64,000 bases of DNA. Origin: Paenibacillus daejeonensis DSM 15491. GTDB taxonomy: Bacteria; Bacillota; Bacilli; Paenibacillales; Paenibacillaceae. Made by a program: the position numbers and the translations under genes. Below, piece after piece: positions 27,452 through 36,003 of this stretch; the first letter of the stretch is position 1; each line of letters begins with the position of its first letter. Under the pieces are notes generated by a model. That model was not told the origin of the DNA and did no database searches. It saw only the letters and a program-made list of their open reading frames with translations. The stretch lies in assembly GCF_000378385.1 (NCBI RefSeq), contig NZ_KB899674.1, forward strand, positions 62,001 through 126,000, in the 5' to 3' direction.

Positions 27452-28472
27452 TGTTATCCTCGAAGACCTTCAGAATCGCATCGATTGCGTAGTCGTCCGC
27501 AAGCGGCGCCATGCCGACATTAAACCATTCTTTACCGCCGACCATATAGACATGTCCGTTCTGCACGGCCTTCATGTTCTTCCACAGGGAGCTGCTGGAC
27601 ATCTCATCAAAGGCGTTCTTCACTTCTTCATTCTCCTCGTCATCGAGTTGAACGATCAGATGGTCTGCGTCATAGTCGGGCAGAACCTCCAGGGAGATGG
27701 ACAACGCCGATTCACTCTGCGGGAATGCCTCTAACGGCTTCAAGCCGAGCTGCTTGTGGACCAGGCTGCCACGGGAGATGTTCTCGCCATGAATCACAAT
27801 TTCCTTGGCCATGATCCGCATATACAATACCGTCTCATCACCGACCAGTTCATCTAGTCGGGCTGTTGCTTGAGCTTCTTTATTCTTCAGATCCTCGATG
27901 ACTTGCTCGGCCTGTTCGTCCTTACCCAGCACCCCGGCGATGTCCCGGAGCTCATCCTGCCATTCGTCCCGTTCCGGTAGCAGCACGGTCGGCGCAATTT
28001 TGGACAGCTGATCGTAATCCTTTTCCGCCCACCACTGTGGAGCAATAATCAGATCAGGCTCAGAGGAGAGGATCGCTTCGAAATTCGGGGTCTTGGCAAT
28101 GCCTGTTTTGAGAACGTCACGGAAAGGCTCCTCGAGGTAGGCGGGGAAATCTTCATGATAGTTCTGGACCGCAACCGGGACAATATCCAGGGCATACAGC
28201 AGCTCGGGATAGACCACAGACAGACCGACAATCCGCTCGGGCTCTGCGGGAATCTCGACTTCGCCCATTACAGTATCGATAGTGCGAAGGGCGGGCGTTT
28301 CTGCTGCGGGTTCAGCCGCTTGTTCGTTCGCTACGGGTTCATCTGTCGCGCCACCGGAGGTCTCAGGGGTTGGCGATGCGCCGTTGTTATCTGCTGGGTC
28401 CCCGCCACCACAGGCTGTCAATAGTGCTGCAACCAGCACAATCACCGCTATTGTCCATCTGCTTCGTTTCAT
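27444..28472 (-). CDS. Iron-siderophore ABC transporter substrate-binding lipoprotein
   Basis: 342 residues. Signal peptide MKRSRWTIAVIVLVAALLTAC with lipidated C21, then a long Ala/Glu/Pro/Thr linker (about 22-65), then the two-lobe FhuD/BtuF-type binding domain: TVMGEVEIPAEPERIVGLSVVYPELLYALDIVPV in lobe 1, SSEPDLIIAPQWW, and a C-terminal WFNVGMAPLADDYAIDAIL. A Fur box lies about 50 bp upstream, so expression should rise under iron limitation. No FecCD permease or ATPase gene is next to it; the permeases must be encoded elsewhere. Confidence 0.93.
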   Translation of the reverse strand: MKRSRWTIAVIVLVAALLTACGGGDPADNNGASPTPETSGGATDEPVANEQAAEPAAETPALRTIDTVMGEVEIPAEPERIVGLSVVYPELLYALDIVPVAVQNYHEDFPAYLEEPFRDVLKTGIAKTPNFEAILSSEPDLIIAPQWWAEKDYDQLSKIAPTVLLPERDEWQDELRDIAGVLGKDEQAEQVIEDLKNKEAQATARLDELVGDETVLYMRIMAKEIVIHGENISRGSLVHKQLGLKPLEAFPQSESALSISLEVLPDYDADHLIVQLDDEENEEVKNAFDEMSSSSLWKNMKAVQNGHVYMVGGKEWFNVGMAPLADDYAIDAILKVFEDNNA

Positions 28473-28522
28473 TGCTTTCTCCTCCTCCTACATCTGTAAT
28501 GAATGAAAAATCTAATTAAGAT

Positions 28523-28537
28523 TAATAATCATTTTCA
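28523..28537 (-). promoter_or_regulatory. Fur box upstream of siderophore-binding protein gene
   Basis: Read on the minus strand, TGAAAATGATTATTA matches the Bacillus-type 7-1-7 Fur consensus (TGATAATNATTATCA) at 12 of 14 defined positions. It lies in a very AT-rich gap between the AraC-type regulator stop and the lipoprotein start. Confidence 0.78.
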
Positions 28538-28596
28538 TTTAGATGTAGTATACGGGAAGCCCGTCCACGAGGAACAGTACCGATTCGGACTTTATT

Positions 28597-30222
28597 TTAG
28601 GTACAATCATGCCATAGCTTTCGTACTTCATCCAGCAACAAATCATGGGTAAAGGCCGTATAGTCATGGAGCAGTGTGGCATCCAGGGTGTTCACCCGCT
28701 GATAACGAACGGCAGTCAGCTGTTCCCACAGGGGGCTAATGGCGATGGCATGCCACCGTTCCTTGGCCTGCTCTTCCTCCCCCACGATGACCAGCAGCCG
28801 ATCAACATTCAGCTCCGCAAGCTGTGGCAGCAGCATGTCCACCGGACCCTTGGACACAGCGAATTCTGCAGGCTTGGTCATCCCCAGATCACCATAGAAG
28901 ACGTCAGCCATACTATAGTCGCCAGGGACCACCAGGCCGTGTGCAGTCACCTGCAGGAGGAGCAGGCTGTCCCCACCGATGGTAGGCGTGAGCTGTTCCC
29001 TGATGGTGGCCGCCTTCCGTTCATAGCGGGCAAGCCAGATATCTGCCATGCCATCCATTCCGAGATAATGGGCAGTCATACGCAGATGCGCTCGCCAATC
29101 GTTATTGTCCCATGAAATCTCGCAGATCCGAATATAAGACTGCAACTCCTGTCGCTCCTGCTCTGAAAACTGGCGGTCAATGGCGACAATTGCATCAGCC
29201 TCCGCGGTGCGGACCTCCATCAGCTTGGTTTCCGTATCATCGCTTAGCGGAGACACGCGATCCGTATGGTACTTGCGCCGGTAATAGGCTGTCCAGGGAT
29301 GGGAGTCGGGAGCTGCGCAAGGAATCATCTGCAGGGCCAGCAGGATCCCGATGACCTGGGGATGGTAAGCGACAATCCGCTGACGGCTGTTGCGAATGAA
29401 GGCAGCGGGAGCAATGCCTGTGATTTGCCTGAATTTTCGCCGAAAATAACCTTCCTCGGGGTAGCCTACCAGACTGCCGATTTCTTTCAGAGGCGGCGGG
29501 GGCTCGTTCTTCATCAGGGTTTGAGCTTCCCGGATGCGATGAATGGCCAGATAGTCCATGGCACTGTAGCCGTAGCGTTTTTTGAATTGACGCATGAAAT
29601 GCCGCTCACTCATCTGTGCTGCAGCAGCAAGGTCGCCGATGGCCAGCTTGTGCTGATAATGACGCTCCATGTAGGACTTGGCGGCTTCCAATGAGGCGCT
29701 CTCGTCGGTTGATGGCAGGCTTGCTTGGTGAAGGAGCTCATGAACCATTCCCTGAAACCGGGCCTGCGCGCCAAAGCGCTGCAGGGAGGAACCGCTCTGC
29801 CAGGACCGGTGAAGGTCCTCGCACAGCATGAGCAGCTTCCAGGGGGACTCCGCTACCATTTCCTCCGGCCAATGCGCATCCCGGGTCATCTCACGTCTGA
29901 ATCCCGAACCGTCCTGCTCCTCTACATAGGTATCAAAGTGGATCACGTAGCAGCCCTGCTCGCTCATGCCATGTACATCGGCTTCCGTCAACTGACCAGG
30001 ACCACATAAATACACTCTTCCAGTACGGAGAGGAATAAACCGACCGTCCAACATCAGCTTGCCTTGACCGCTTGCGATGTAGAGCAGCAGAGAAGATTCC
30101 AGAAATTGTGCTTGTAGCCTCCAGTGCCCCCGGGAATCGGTCAAGTGGTCAATGGATCTGAGCCGCAAGCTCAATTGTTCCAGGGCCGCAGGGTGACGGC
30201 TGTTGTTTCCCGCGCTTAACAT
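28597..30222 (-). CDS. Btr-like AraC regulator with fused siderophore-binding domain
   Basis: 541 residues in three parts: an N-terminal cupin-like AraC sensor region (about 1-150); a double helix-turn-helix AraC domain (about 165-285; LAIGDLAAAAQMSERHFMRQFKKRYG and LKEIGSLVGYPEEGYFRRKFRQITG); and a C-terminal periplasmic-binding-protein domain (about 290-541) related to FeuA/FhuD-type proteins. This is the architecture and size of B. subtilis Btr, which senses bacillibactin and activates feuABC. Here it sits directly upstream of a siderophore-binding lipoprotein on the same strand, so it probably activates that gene when ferric siderophore enters the cell. ATG 30222 follows AAGGAG. Confidence 0.88.
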   Translation of the reverse strand: MLSAGNNSRHPAALEQLSLRLRSIDHLTDSRGHWRLQAQFLESSLLLYIASGQGKLMLDGRFIPLRTGRVYLCGPGQLTEADVHGMSEQGCYVIHFDTYVEEQDGSGFRREMTRDAHWPEEMVAESPWKLLMLCEDLHRSWQSGSSLQRFGAQARFQGMVHELLHQASLPSTDESASLEAAKSYMERHYQHKLAIGDLAAAAQMSERHFMRQFKKRYGYSAMDYLAIHRIREAQTLMKNEPPPPLKEIGSLVGYPEEGYFRRKFRQITGIAPAAFIRNSRQRIVAYHPQVIGILLALQMIPCAAPDSHPWTAYYRRKYHTDRVSPLSDDTETKLMEVRTAEADAIVAIDRQFSEQERQELQSYIRICEISWDNNDWRAHLRMTAHYLGMDGMADIWLARYERKAATIREQLTPTIGGDSLLLLQVTAHGLVVPGDYSMADVFYGDLGMTKPAEFAVSKGPVDMLLPQLAELNVDRLLVIVGEEEQAKERWHAIAISPLWEQLTAVRYQRVNTLDATLLHDYTAFTHDLLLDEVRKLWHDCT

Positions 30223-30405
30223 CGCTTTCGATCTCCTTTCAAGCTCCGATAGAATACGGTTGATACCAGCTTACGGGTGATTCACTCGATTGACAAGCCC
30301 TGTGGCCTCTGAATGTCCTCGTAATCAACAGTGGACTGTTTGAAGTACCACGAATAGAGTATAATCGTTTCAAAGACCGCGCTTTTGATGGTAGGAGGAG
30401 CACCT

Positions 30406-31974
30406 GTGTTTAGATACATGATTGCCAACTATGCGCTGTTAACCGCCTTTTTGTTCTTTTTTAATTACCTGTTTCGACGCTACCTCTCGGATCGTCCCCT
30501 GTCGCTTGGCATCAAGCTAGTGATCGGGGTGCTCCATGGTGTGTGTGCTCTACTGCTACTCGTGTTTAGTGTTCGCGTCAATGAAGTGACGTTTCTTGAC
30601 TTTCGGCACATCATCGTCATTTGTGCAGCCTATTACGGAGGCCTGCCGGCTTCTATGGTAACCGCTTTATTTGTCGTGTTTGGCCGGATTACGTTTTTCG
30701 GGTCGTTTACACCCTCACCTACCAGCATACTTCCGCTGATCTCCATCGCTTTGGCTGGCGTGGGCAGCGGACTAATTATGCAATCGGTGCAGGTGTACAG
30801 ACGCAAGTGGTTGTTAGCCGTGGCGTGGAGCATGACGCTGATTCTGATTGTCACCTATACAAGGGGGTTCCGGCCGGAGAGCTTCTATTATATAGCGCTG
30901 GTTGGCTCCGGCGGGCTGTTTGCATCCGTACTGATTCGTTCCTTCCTCACGAATAATCAGCTGATTCGCCAGGTAGAGCACAGTGAACGGCAGTACCGCT
31001 CCCTGCATTCGCTGCAGGAAGCGATCTTCCAATCGGCAGTCGGCACCTCAATGATTGTGACGGACTGCAAGGGCCGCATCACGCATGCCAACAAAGGAAC
31101 GGAGCACATGCTGGGGTATTCGGCTGAGGAGCTGATTGGAAAGGATGCACTCGCAGCCTATCATGACCCGGTGGAGGTAGAGGATTATGCCGGTGAGCTG
31201 TCCCGCAATCTGGGTACCGTCATTCCGCACGAGCAGCTCTTGATGCGCAGTGCCGACGCCGAGCACTTTGAAGGCAGGGAATGGAGCTTTATCCGCAAGG
31301 ACGGGTCGCGGATGACGGCGCTGCTTACTGTCACCCCTTTGCTGCTGGATGGGGAGAAGGCAGGGGTCATCGGGATAGCAATTGATATTACCGAGCGTAA
31401 AAAAATGGAGGCCCAGCTCAAGCAGCTCTCCTTGCTGGATGGGCTGACGGGGATCGGCAACCGCCGCTTTTTCGATGAGATGCTGCATCAGGCGTGGACC
31501 CGCGCAGTGCGGGCTCAAGAGCCGGGTGGGCTGTCGCTGCTGCTGTTCGATGTGGATGCCTTCAAAGCCTACAATGATCATTATGGCCATCAGGCGGGGG
31601 ACGAATGTCTGCGTAGTATAACCGGGCTTGCCAAGGCAGGTCTTAATCATCCGGAGGCTATCTTCGCCCGTTATGGCGGGGAAGAGTTTGCCGTCATTCT
31701 TCCAGGCGCGGATGCGAGCAGAGCTGCTTCACTGGCGGAAACTCTGCGGCTGTCCATCGAACGGGCGGCATTGCCGCATCTTCATTCGGTTACGGTACCG
31801 GTCGTTACGGTGAGTGTCGGCGTCTCGACATACGAGCCTGTCATGGTGAGGAGTAGCGAGGAGCTGATAGCCATGGCGGATCGGGCACTTTATCAGGCCA
31901 AGGCCAACGGACGAAATCAGGTGATGAGCTACGATGCCGCCGGGGAAGCCATCTTCGAGCACCGACAGGTCTAA
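30406..31974 (+). CDS. Membrane-bound PAS-GGDEF diguanylate cyclase
   Basis: 522 residues. The N-terminal 185 residues hold about six hydrophobic helices of the 5TMR-LYT type (LVIGVLHGVCALLLLVFSVRV, IIVICAAYYGGLPASMVTALFVVFGRI). A PAS domain follows (about 210-335; LGYSAEELIGKDALAAYHDP and a PAC end GVIGIAIDITERK), then a GGDEF domain whose active site is RYGGEEFAVILPG, the GGEEF variant expected to be active, making cyclic di-GMP. An RxxD inhibitory site is not obvious. GTG 30406 is chosen because AGGAGG ends 8 bases before it; a TATAAT at 30360-30365 may be its -10. Confidence 0.93.
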   Translation: MFRYMIANYALLTAFLFFFNYLFRRYLSDRPLSLGIKLVIGVLHGVCALLLLVFSVRVNEVTFLDFRHIIVICAAYYGGLPASMVTALFVVFGRITFFGSFTPSPTSILPLISIALAGVGSGLIMQSVQVYRRKWLLAVAWSMTLILIVTYTRGFRPESFYYIALVGSGGLFASVLIRSFLTNNQLIRQVEHSERQYRSLHSLQEAIFQSAVGTSMIVTDCKGRITHANKGTEHMLGYSAEELIGKDALAAYHDPVEVEDYAGELSRNLGTVIPHEQLLMRSADAEHFEGREWSFIRKDGSRMTALLTVTPLLLDGEKAGVIGIAIDITERKKMEAQLKQLSLLDGLTGIGNRRFFDEMLHQAWTRAVRAQEPGGLSLLLFDVDAFKAYNDHYGHQAGDECLRSITGLAKAGLNHPEAIFARYGGEEFAVILPGADASRAASLAETLRLSIERAALPHLHSVTVPVVTVSVGVSTYEPVMVRSSEELIAMADRALYQAKANGRNQVMSYDAAGEAIFEHRQV

Positions 31975-31995
31975 ATTTAAAGGAGGGGATGCCGG

Positions 31996-32991
31996 ATGAT
32001 TGCAATCAAGCCTTTCATGGCAAGTATTATGCGTACGTTGGAGGATCACCGGGCGTCGGATGGCGGCTATCGCCGGAGGAAGGCGGACCCGCCAGCTTCC
32101 GATCTCTACGGAACGGTAGATGCTGTTATCCTCATGTACACCTTAGACAAGCTGCCAGCGGAGGGAACCACGGCCCATGCTGAATTGGTACAGACCCTTC
32201 AGAGCTTCCAGCAGCCGGACGGTCTGTTTCCTGGCGACGGACATCCTCCAATTCACGGGACGGCATTTGCCATCTCAGCTCTGGAGCTCCTGGACGCCAA
32301 GCCGCTTCGACCGCTCGTTGCCCTGGATGCCCTTAAGAGCCGGGAGGGGCTCTATACATTTTTGGAAGCGTTGGATTGGAAGCGTCAGCCCTGGGGCGAA
32401 TCGCTCAAAGGCGCGGGGCTGTATGCGGCTCTCGTGCTTGCCGGAGAAGTTGATAGCCAGTGGGAAAACGGGTATTTTGACTGGCTCTGGGAGGAGTCGG
32501 ACCCGGTTACCGGGCTGTGGCGGCGTGGAGCCGTGCCCGTTGTAGCGGACCACAGCGGGGATGCGCCGTTATTTCATCATCTGGCAGGCTCGTTTCATTA
32601 CTTGTTCAATCAAGAATACCGCAAGCGGCCGCTTCGCTACCCGGACCGGCTGGCAGATACGTGCCTTGCTTTGGATGAAGCTGGCGAGCTGCCCCGGACC
32701 ACGGACAAGTTCTCATTCCAGGAGCTGGACGTCCTGTACCTGGTGAGTCGGGTGGCAATGCAGACAGATCATCGCAGAGCCGAGCTGTACGCGCTTATGC
32801 GCGGGATCGGTACCGGTCTTCTGGACTTCATCGAGAGCTTGCCGAAGGGGGAGGACGACGTGTTGACGGAGGATTTGCATGCCTTGTGCGGTACCGTATG
32901 CGCACTGGCGATCGTCCAGTTCGTGATGCCTGAGCAAGTCGATGCGGACGTAGAATTGCAGAGAGTGCTGGAGCGAAGACCGTTTATATGA
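31996..32991 (+). CDS. Hypothetical protein, probable alpha/alpha-toroid fold
   Basis: 331 residues, no signal peptide or membrane segment. I do not recognise a family motif for catalysis. Helix pairs with repeated DGLFPGDGHPPIHGTAFAISALELL-like and GAGLYAALVLAG-like segments resemble terpenoid cyclase/glycosidase six-hairpin folds, in which each repeat packs as an alpha/alpha barrel. Strong AAAGGAGGGG site before ATG 31996, 22 bp after the cyclase gene, and an SDR gene 32 bp downstream: probably one operon. Role unknown; perhaps a carbohydrate- or lipid-modifying enzyme. Confidence 0.72.
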   Translation: MIAIKPFMASIMRTLEDHRASDGGYRRRKADPPASDLYGTVDAVILMYTLDKLPAEGTTAHAELVQTLQSFQQPDGLFPGDGHPPIHGTAFAISALELLDAKPLRPLVALDALKSREGLYTFLEALDWKRQPWGESLKGAGLYAALVLAGEVDSQWENGYFDWLWEESDPVTGLWRRGAVPVVADHSGDAPLFHHLAGSFHYLFNQEYRKRPLRYPDRLADTCLALDEAGELPRTTDKFSFQELDVLYLVSRVAMQTDHRRAELYALMRGIGTGLLDFIESLPKGEDDVLTEDLHALCGTVCALAIVQFVMPEQVDADVELQRVLERRPFI

Positions 32992-33023
32992 AACGTAAGG
33001 ACAGATGAAGGAGGGCGATAGCG

Positions 33024-33749
33024 ATGACATCATATGCTCTGGTATCCGGAGCCGACCGGGGTTTGGGATTGGCATTAGTGAAAGCGCTATTAGATAAAGG
33101 CTATCATGTGTTCGCGGGACAGTACGGAGAGACGGCTGAAGCGCTGGAGGCATTGGATGAGCTGTCGGGCGGCCGCCTGCGGAGGATCCGTCTGGATATT
33201 GGCGATGGCGGCAGTGTGCAAGAGGCGGCCCGTGAAGTCGCCGGGACAACGGATCGGCTGGATTTGCTGATTAATAATGCGGCCATTCTGGGCAACATTA
33301 CAGCAACGATTCAGGATGATCTGGATTTTGAAGGGATGGAGGAGGTCTATCGGATCAACACGCTAGGTTCACTCCGGCTGTCCAACGCGTTCATTGAACC
33401 GATTCTCCGAAGTGAAACCAAGCTGATCGTCAACATCTCCTCGGAAGCGGGCAGTATCGGCAATTGCAAGCGAACCAGCTGGTACGGCTACTGCATGTCC
33501 AAGGCGGCACTGAATATGCAATCGCAGCTGATCGACAACCAGATTCTTCCGCAAGGCGGGCGAGTACTGGTGCTGCATCCCGGTCATGTGCAGACGTATA
33601 TGCAAGGCAAACTTGATGCCTCGGGACGACTCACACCTGCTGTCTCTGCAGCCCTGATTATAGGGATGATTGAACAGCGATTGGCTGATGGAGAGACTGA
33701 CAAGCCACTGGCACTGAAGGATACGGAAGGGAAGGTGTGGTCATGGTGA
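33024..33749 (+). CDS. Short-chain dehydrogenase/reductase
   Basis: 241 residues with a Rossmann fold: cofactor motif GADRGLG (about 9-15), NNAAILG (about 89-95), active-site Ser in NISSEAGS and the YGYCMSK catalytic Tyr/Lys pair. Binding of NADPH versus NADH cannot be read with certainty. The GGAGGG ribosome binding site is good. It is last of the cyclase-toroid-SDR run; substrate not predictable. Confidence 0.9.
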   Translation: MTSYALVSGADRGLGLALVKALLDKGYHVFAGQYGETAEALEALDELSGGRLRRIRLDIGDGGSVQEAAREVAGTTDRLDLLINNAAILGNITATIQDDLDFEGMEEVYRINTLGSLRLSNAFIEPILRSETKLIVNISSEAGSIGNCKRTSWYGYCMSKAALNMQSQLIDNQILPQGGRVLVLHPGHVQTYMQGKLDASGRLTPAVSAALIIGMIEQRLADGETDKPLALKDTEGKVWSW

Positions 33750-33840
33750 ATAACGGGAAGCTGACTCGACACAGGCGGCTCGTTGGGCGGCAGAAGCGAG
33801 TGTGGAATAAAGGACGGAAATGAAAAATATGTAAATCACC

Positions 33841-33873
33841 TTGTTTACTACCGAAAAGATATCTAGTATACTA
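33841..33873 (+). promoter_or_regulatory. Promoter of VOC-HxlR operon overlapped by a palindrome
   Basis: TTGTTT (33841-33846), 17-bp spacer, TAGTAT (33864-33869). The -10 is inside the perfect palindrome TAGTATACTA (33864-33873), and TACCG / CGGTA half sites flank it at about 33849 and 33875. This layout suits autorepression by the HxlR-like protein of the operon. Confidence 0.6.
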
Positions 33874-33899
33874 ACGGTATTAAATGATGGAGGTGACTT

Positions 33900-34262
33900 A
33901 TGTTTAAACCAGGCGTAACGGTGTGGTACAGCGTAAAAAGCTTGCAGGGCAGCATAGCATTTTATAGGGACAAGCTCGGGTTTGAGGTGGTTTTTCACGA
34001 TGAAGAGGGCGGCATGGCGATGGTGAACACAACGACGGCGGGCTGCATCATCGGCTTCTCGGAGGCACAGGAAGTCGTCCCTTCTACCTCTTCTACGGTC
34101 TTTGAAGTGTACGATATTGAAGCTGCGCGTCAGGCACTGGAGCAAAAAGGCGTGACCTTCCTCGGGGACATCGAGACAATTCCCGATATGGTCAAGCTGG
34201 CCACCTTCATCGATCCGGACGGCCACAGCCTCATGCTCTCCGAGGAGCTAACCCCGCTCTGA
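33900..34262 (+). CDS. VOC (glyoxalase/bleomycin-resistance) family protein
   Basis: 120 residues, one full VOC unit of two beta-alpha-beta-beta-beta modules (VWYSVKSLQGSIAFYRDKLGFEVVFHDEEG and FEVYDIEAARQALEQKGVTFLG...FIDPDGHSLMLSEE). Proteins of this family act as dimers that bind metals, reactive compounds or drugs. A GGAGG site precedes the ATG. Its stop abuts the regulator gene, so it is probably the target and sensor-side partner of that regulator, for detoxification; specific ligand unknown. Confidence 0.88.
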   Translation: MFKPGVTVWYSVKSLQGSIAFYRDKLGFEVVFHDEEGGMAMVNTTTAGCIIGFSEAQEVVPSTSSTVFEVYDIEAARQALEQKGVTFLGDIETIPDMVKLATFIDPDGHSLMLSEELTPL

Positions 34263-34825
34263 GTCCTGAAGAGCAGCGGGTCCTGCAGCTTGCCCAAGCG
34301 TTGTCCGGTCAATGGACCGTCCCGATTCTGCTGGCCATGGACCGCTGTCGCGGGCGGTTTACGCCGCTCCAGCATGAGCTGGGTATTGCCCCGGCACGCC
34401 TGAGCGACAACCTGAAGCGGATGGCGGCCAGCGGCTTGCTGCAGCATCTCGGTCCGCACGAACGCCGCCATCCCGCGCTGCCGGAATACGTCCTCACCGA
34501 ACACGGCCTGCTGCTGCGCGAAGCCGCGCAGGCCCAGGAGCAAGCCGAGCAGCAGCTGGGGTTGGGCCGCTTATCTGCCAAAGCCTGGAGCATGCCGGTG
34601 CTGCTCGCGCTCCATTATCGTCACGAACGGTTTGGCCAGCTGGCGCAGGCCCTGCCGCCGGTGACCCCCCGCATGCTATCTGCAAGACTCGATGAGCTAA
34701 GCGGACTGGGGGCCGTCGACAAGCTGCTCGACGAGCAGCCGCGTCCGGCTTTTGTCTACCGGCTGCAGCACAGGGCTGAGCCGCCGCTCAGGCAATTGGC
34801 TGGAGATTTTGCCTCGATCATCTAA
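34259..34825 (+). CDS. Tandem HxlR-like winged-helix regulator, non-ATG start
   Basis: About 188 residues with two consecutive winged-helix domains of HxlR type: SGQWTVPILLAMDRCRGRFTPLQHELGIAPARLSDNLKRM with PEYVLTEHG in the first half, and SAKAWSMPVLLALHYRHERFGQLAQALPPVTPRMLSARLDEL with PAFVYRL in the second. HxlR proteins normally have one such domain and dimerise, so this chain resembles a covalent dimer. No ATG exists near the N-terminus. CTG 34259, overlapping the VOC stop (CTGA) and 11 bases after GAGGAG, keeps the first helix; TTG 34301 is the alternative and would cut it. Confidence 0.78.
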   Translation: MSPEEQRVLQLAQALSGQWTVPILLAMDRCRGRFTPLQHELGIAPARLSDNLKRMAASGLLQHLGPHERRHPALPEYVLTEHGLLLREAAQAQEQAEQQLGLGRLSAKAWSMPVLLALHYRHERFGQLAQALPPVTPRMLSARLDELSGLGAVDKLLDEQPRPAFVYRLQHRAEPPLRQLAGDFASII

Positions 34826-34843
34826 CCTCGATATCATCCGCTT

Positions 34844-34871
34844 CGGCGCTCACTCGTGTGAGCGCCGTTTT
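34844..34871 (+). terminator. Terminator after HxlR-like gene
   Basis: Perfect 10-bp stem CGGCGCTCAC / GTGAGCGCCG with loop TCGT, followed by TTTT, 20 bp past the stop. Confidence 0.85.
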
Positions 34872-34882
34872 GGGTTGCATGC

Positions 34883-34965
34883 TTGATCAAGATATCCTTT
34901 TTGCATTTCTTACAGTATCTATGCCGATCTACGAATAGCGGATGCCCAGCCTGAAATTTGATCAA
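34883..34965. promoter_or_regulatory. Two TTGATCAA palindromes upstream of the Gfo/Idh operon
   Basis: Identical 8-bp palindromes at 34883-34890 and 34958-34965, 75 bp apart. The second could also serve as a weak -35 (TTGATC) with TCTATA at 34981. Operator role is only a suggestion. Confidence 0.3.
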
Positions 34966-35059
34966 TAATCGTAAATGTTGTCTATATCCCTCCACGAGGG
35001 GCTCTGTTACCATACTAGGCAAGCTTGCACAGGAAGGTGCACGATGGGAAGGAGTTATT

Positions 35060-35968
35060 ATGCAACCATTACTACGCATTGGCATGATTGGTCTGGACAC
35101 CTCGCGAGCCCCTGCCTTCACGCGGTTGCTGCATGATGGGCGACACCCGCATCATGTAGCGGGCGGCAGGATTGTCGCCGGTTATCCTGGCGGATCAGCT
35201 GATTTTGACTTGAGCATCTCCCGTGTGGAGGGAATTACCGCGCAGCTCCGAGAGGACTATGGCGTACGGATTATGCCTACGCCGGAGGAGGTGGCCGAGC
35301 AGAGCGATGCGATAATTATTGAATCTTGTGATGGTCGATTGCATCTGGAAGAATTCCGTCGCATCGTTCCGTACCGCAAGCCCGTGTTTATCGACAAGCC
35401 GCTGGCAGTAACGAGCAGCGATGCGAGAGAGATTGCCCGACTGGCCGAAGTGTATGGCGTACCGGTGATGAGCTGTTCGGCGCTGCGCAGCGCCACCGCT
35501 CTGACCGAGGGCCTCCAAGCTATAGGTGGTGTATCGGCAGTGGCCGGGATGGACGGCTATGGACCTTTGCCGTTGGAGACGACACAGCCGGGCTGGTTCT
35601 GGTACGGCGTGCATACCGCTGATATGCTGTACCGGGCGATGGGGCGGGGGTGCAGGACAGTGACGGTGAGAGCAGGTATTGACCAGGAGTTCCTCGTAGG
35701 GGAATGGGAGGATGGCCGAATCGGTACATTGCGTGGCAACCGCATGGGCAACGATGCCTTTGGTGCAATGCTGCATACGGCTACGGGGACGCAGGCTATC
35801 GATATAGCTTCGCATGCGAAACCCTACCTGGCGGACGTGCTGGAAGAGATGCTGATCATGTTTCGGACGGGTAAGGGGAGCGTAGCCATCGAAGAGACCA
35901 TCGAAATCATCCGTTTTCTCGAAGCCGCTAATGAGAGCCGATCGACGGGACACACGGTGAACTTGTAA
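35060..35968 (+). CDS. Gfo/Idh/MocA family oxidoreductase, atypical nucleotide motif
   Basis: 302 residues. The N-terminal Rossmann part begins LRIGMIGLDTSRAPAF where most relatives have GxGxxG, so nucleotide binding may be altered. The family motif (E/D)KP is present as FIDKPLAVTSSDA. The second domain has GWFWYGVHTADMLYRAMG, with H in the place of the usual active-site His. ATG 35060 has GGGAAGGAG upstream. First of five genes in one operon of Gfo/Idh and TIM-barrel enzymes. Confidence 0.87.
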   Translation: MQPLLRIGMIGLDTSRAPAFTRLLHDGRHPHHVAGGRIVAGYPGGSADFDLSISRVEGITAQLREDYGVRIMPTPEEVAEQSDAIIIESCDGRLHLEEFRRIVPYRKPVFIDKPLAVTSSDAREIARLAEVYGVPVMSCSALRSATALTEGLQAIGGVSAVAGMDGYGPLPLETTQPGWFWYGVHTADMLYRAMGRGCRTVTVRAGIDQEFLVGEWEDGRIGTLRGNRMGNDAFGAMLHTATGTQAIDIASHAKPYLADVLEEMLIMFRTGKGSVAIEETIEIIRFLEAANESRSTGHTVNL

Positions 35969-36003
35969 CTGAAGCCGAGGCTAAATAGGAGAGGAGCAGG
36001 ACC

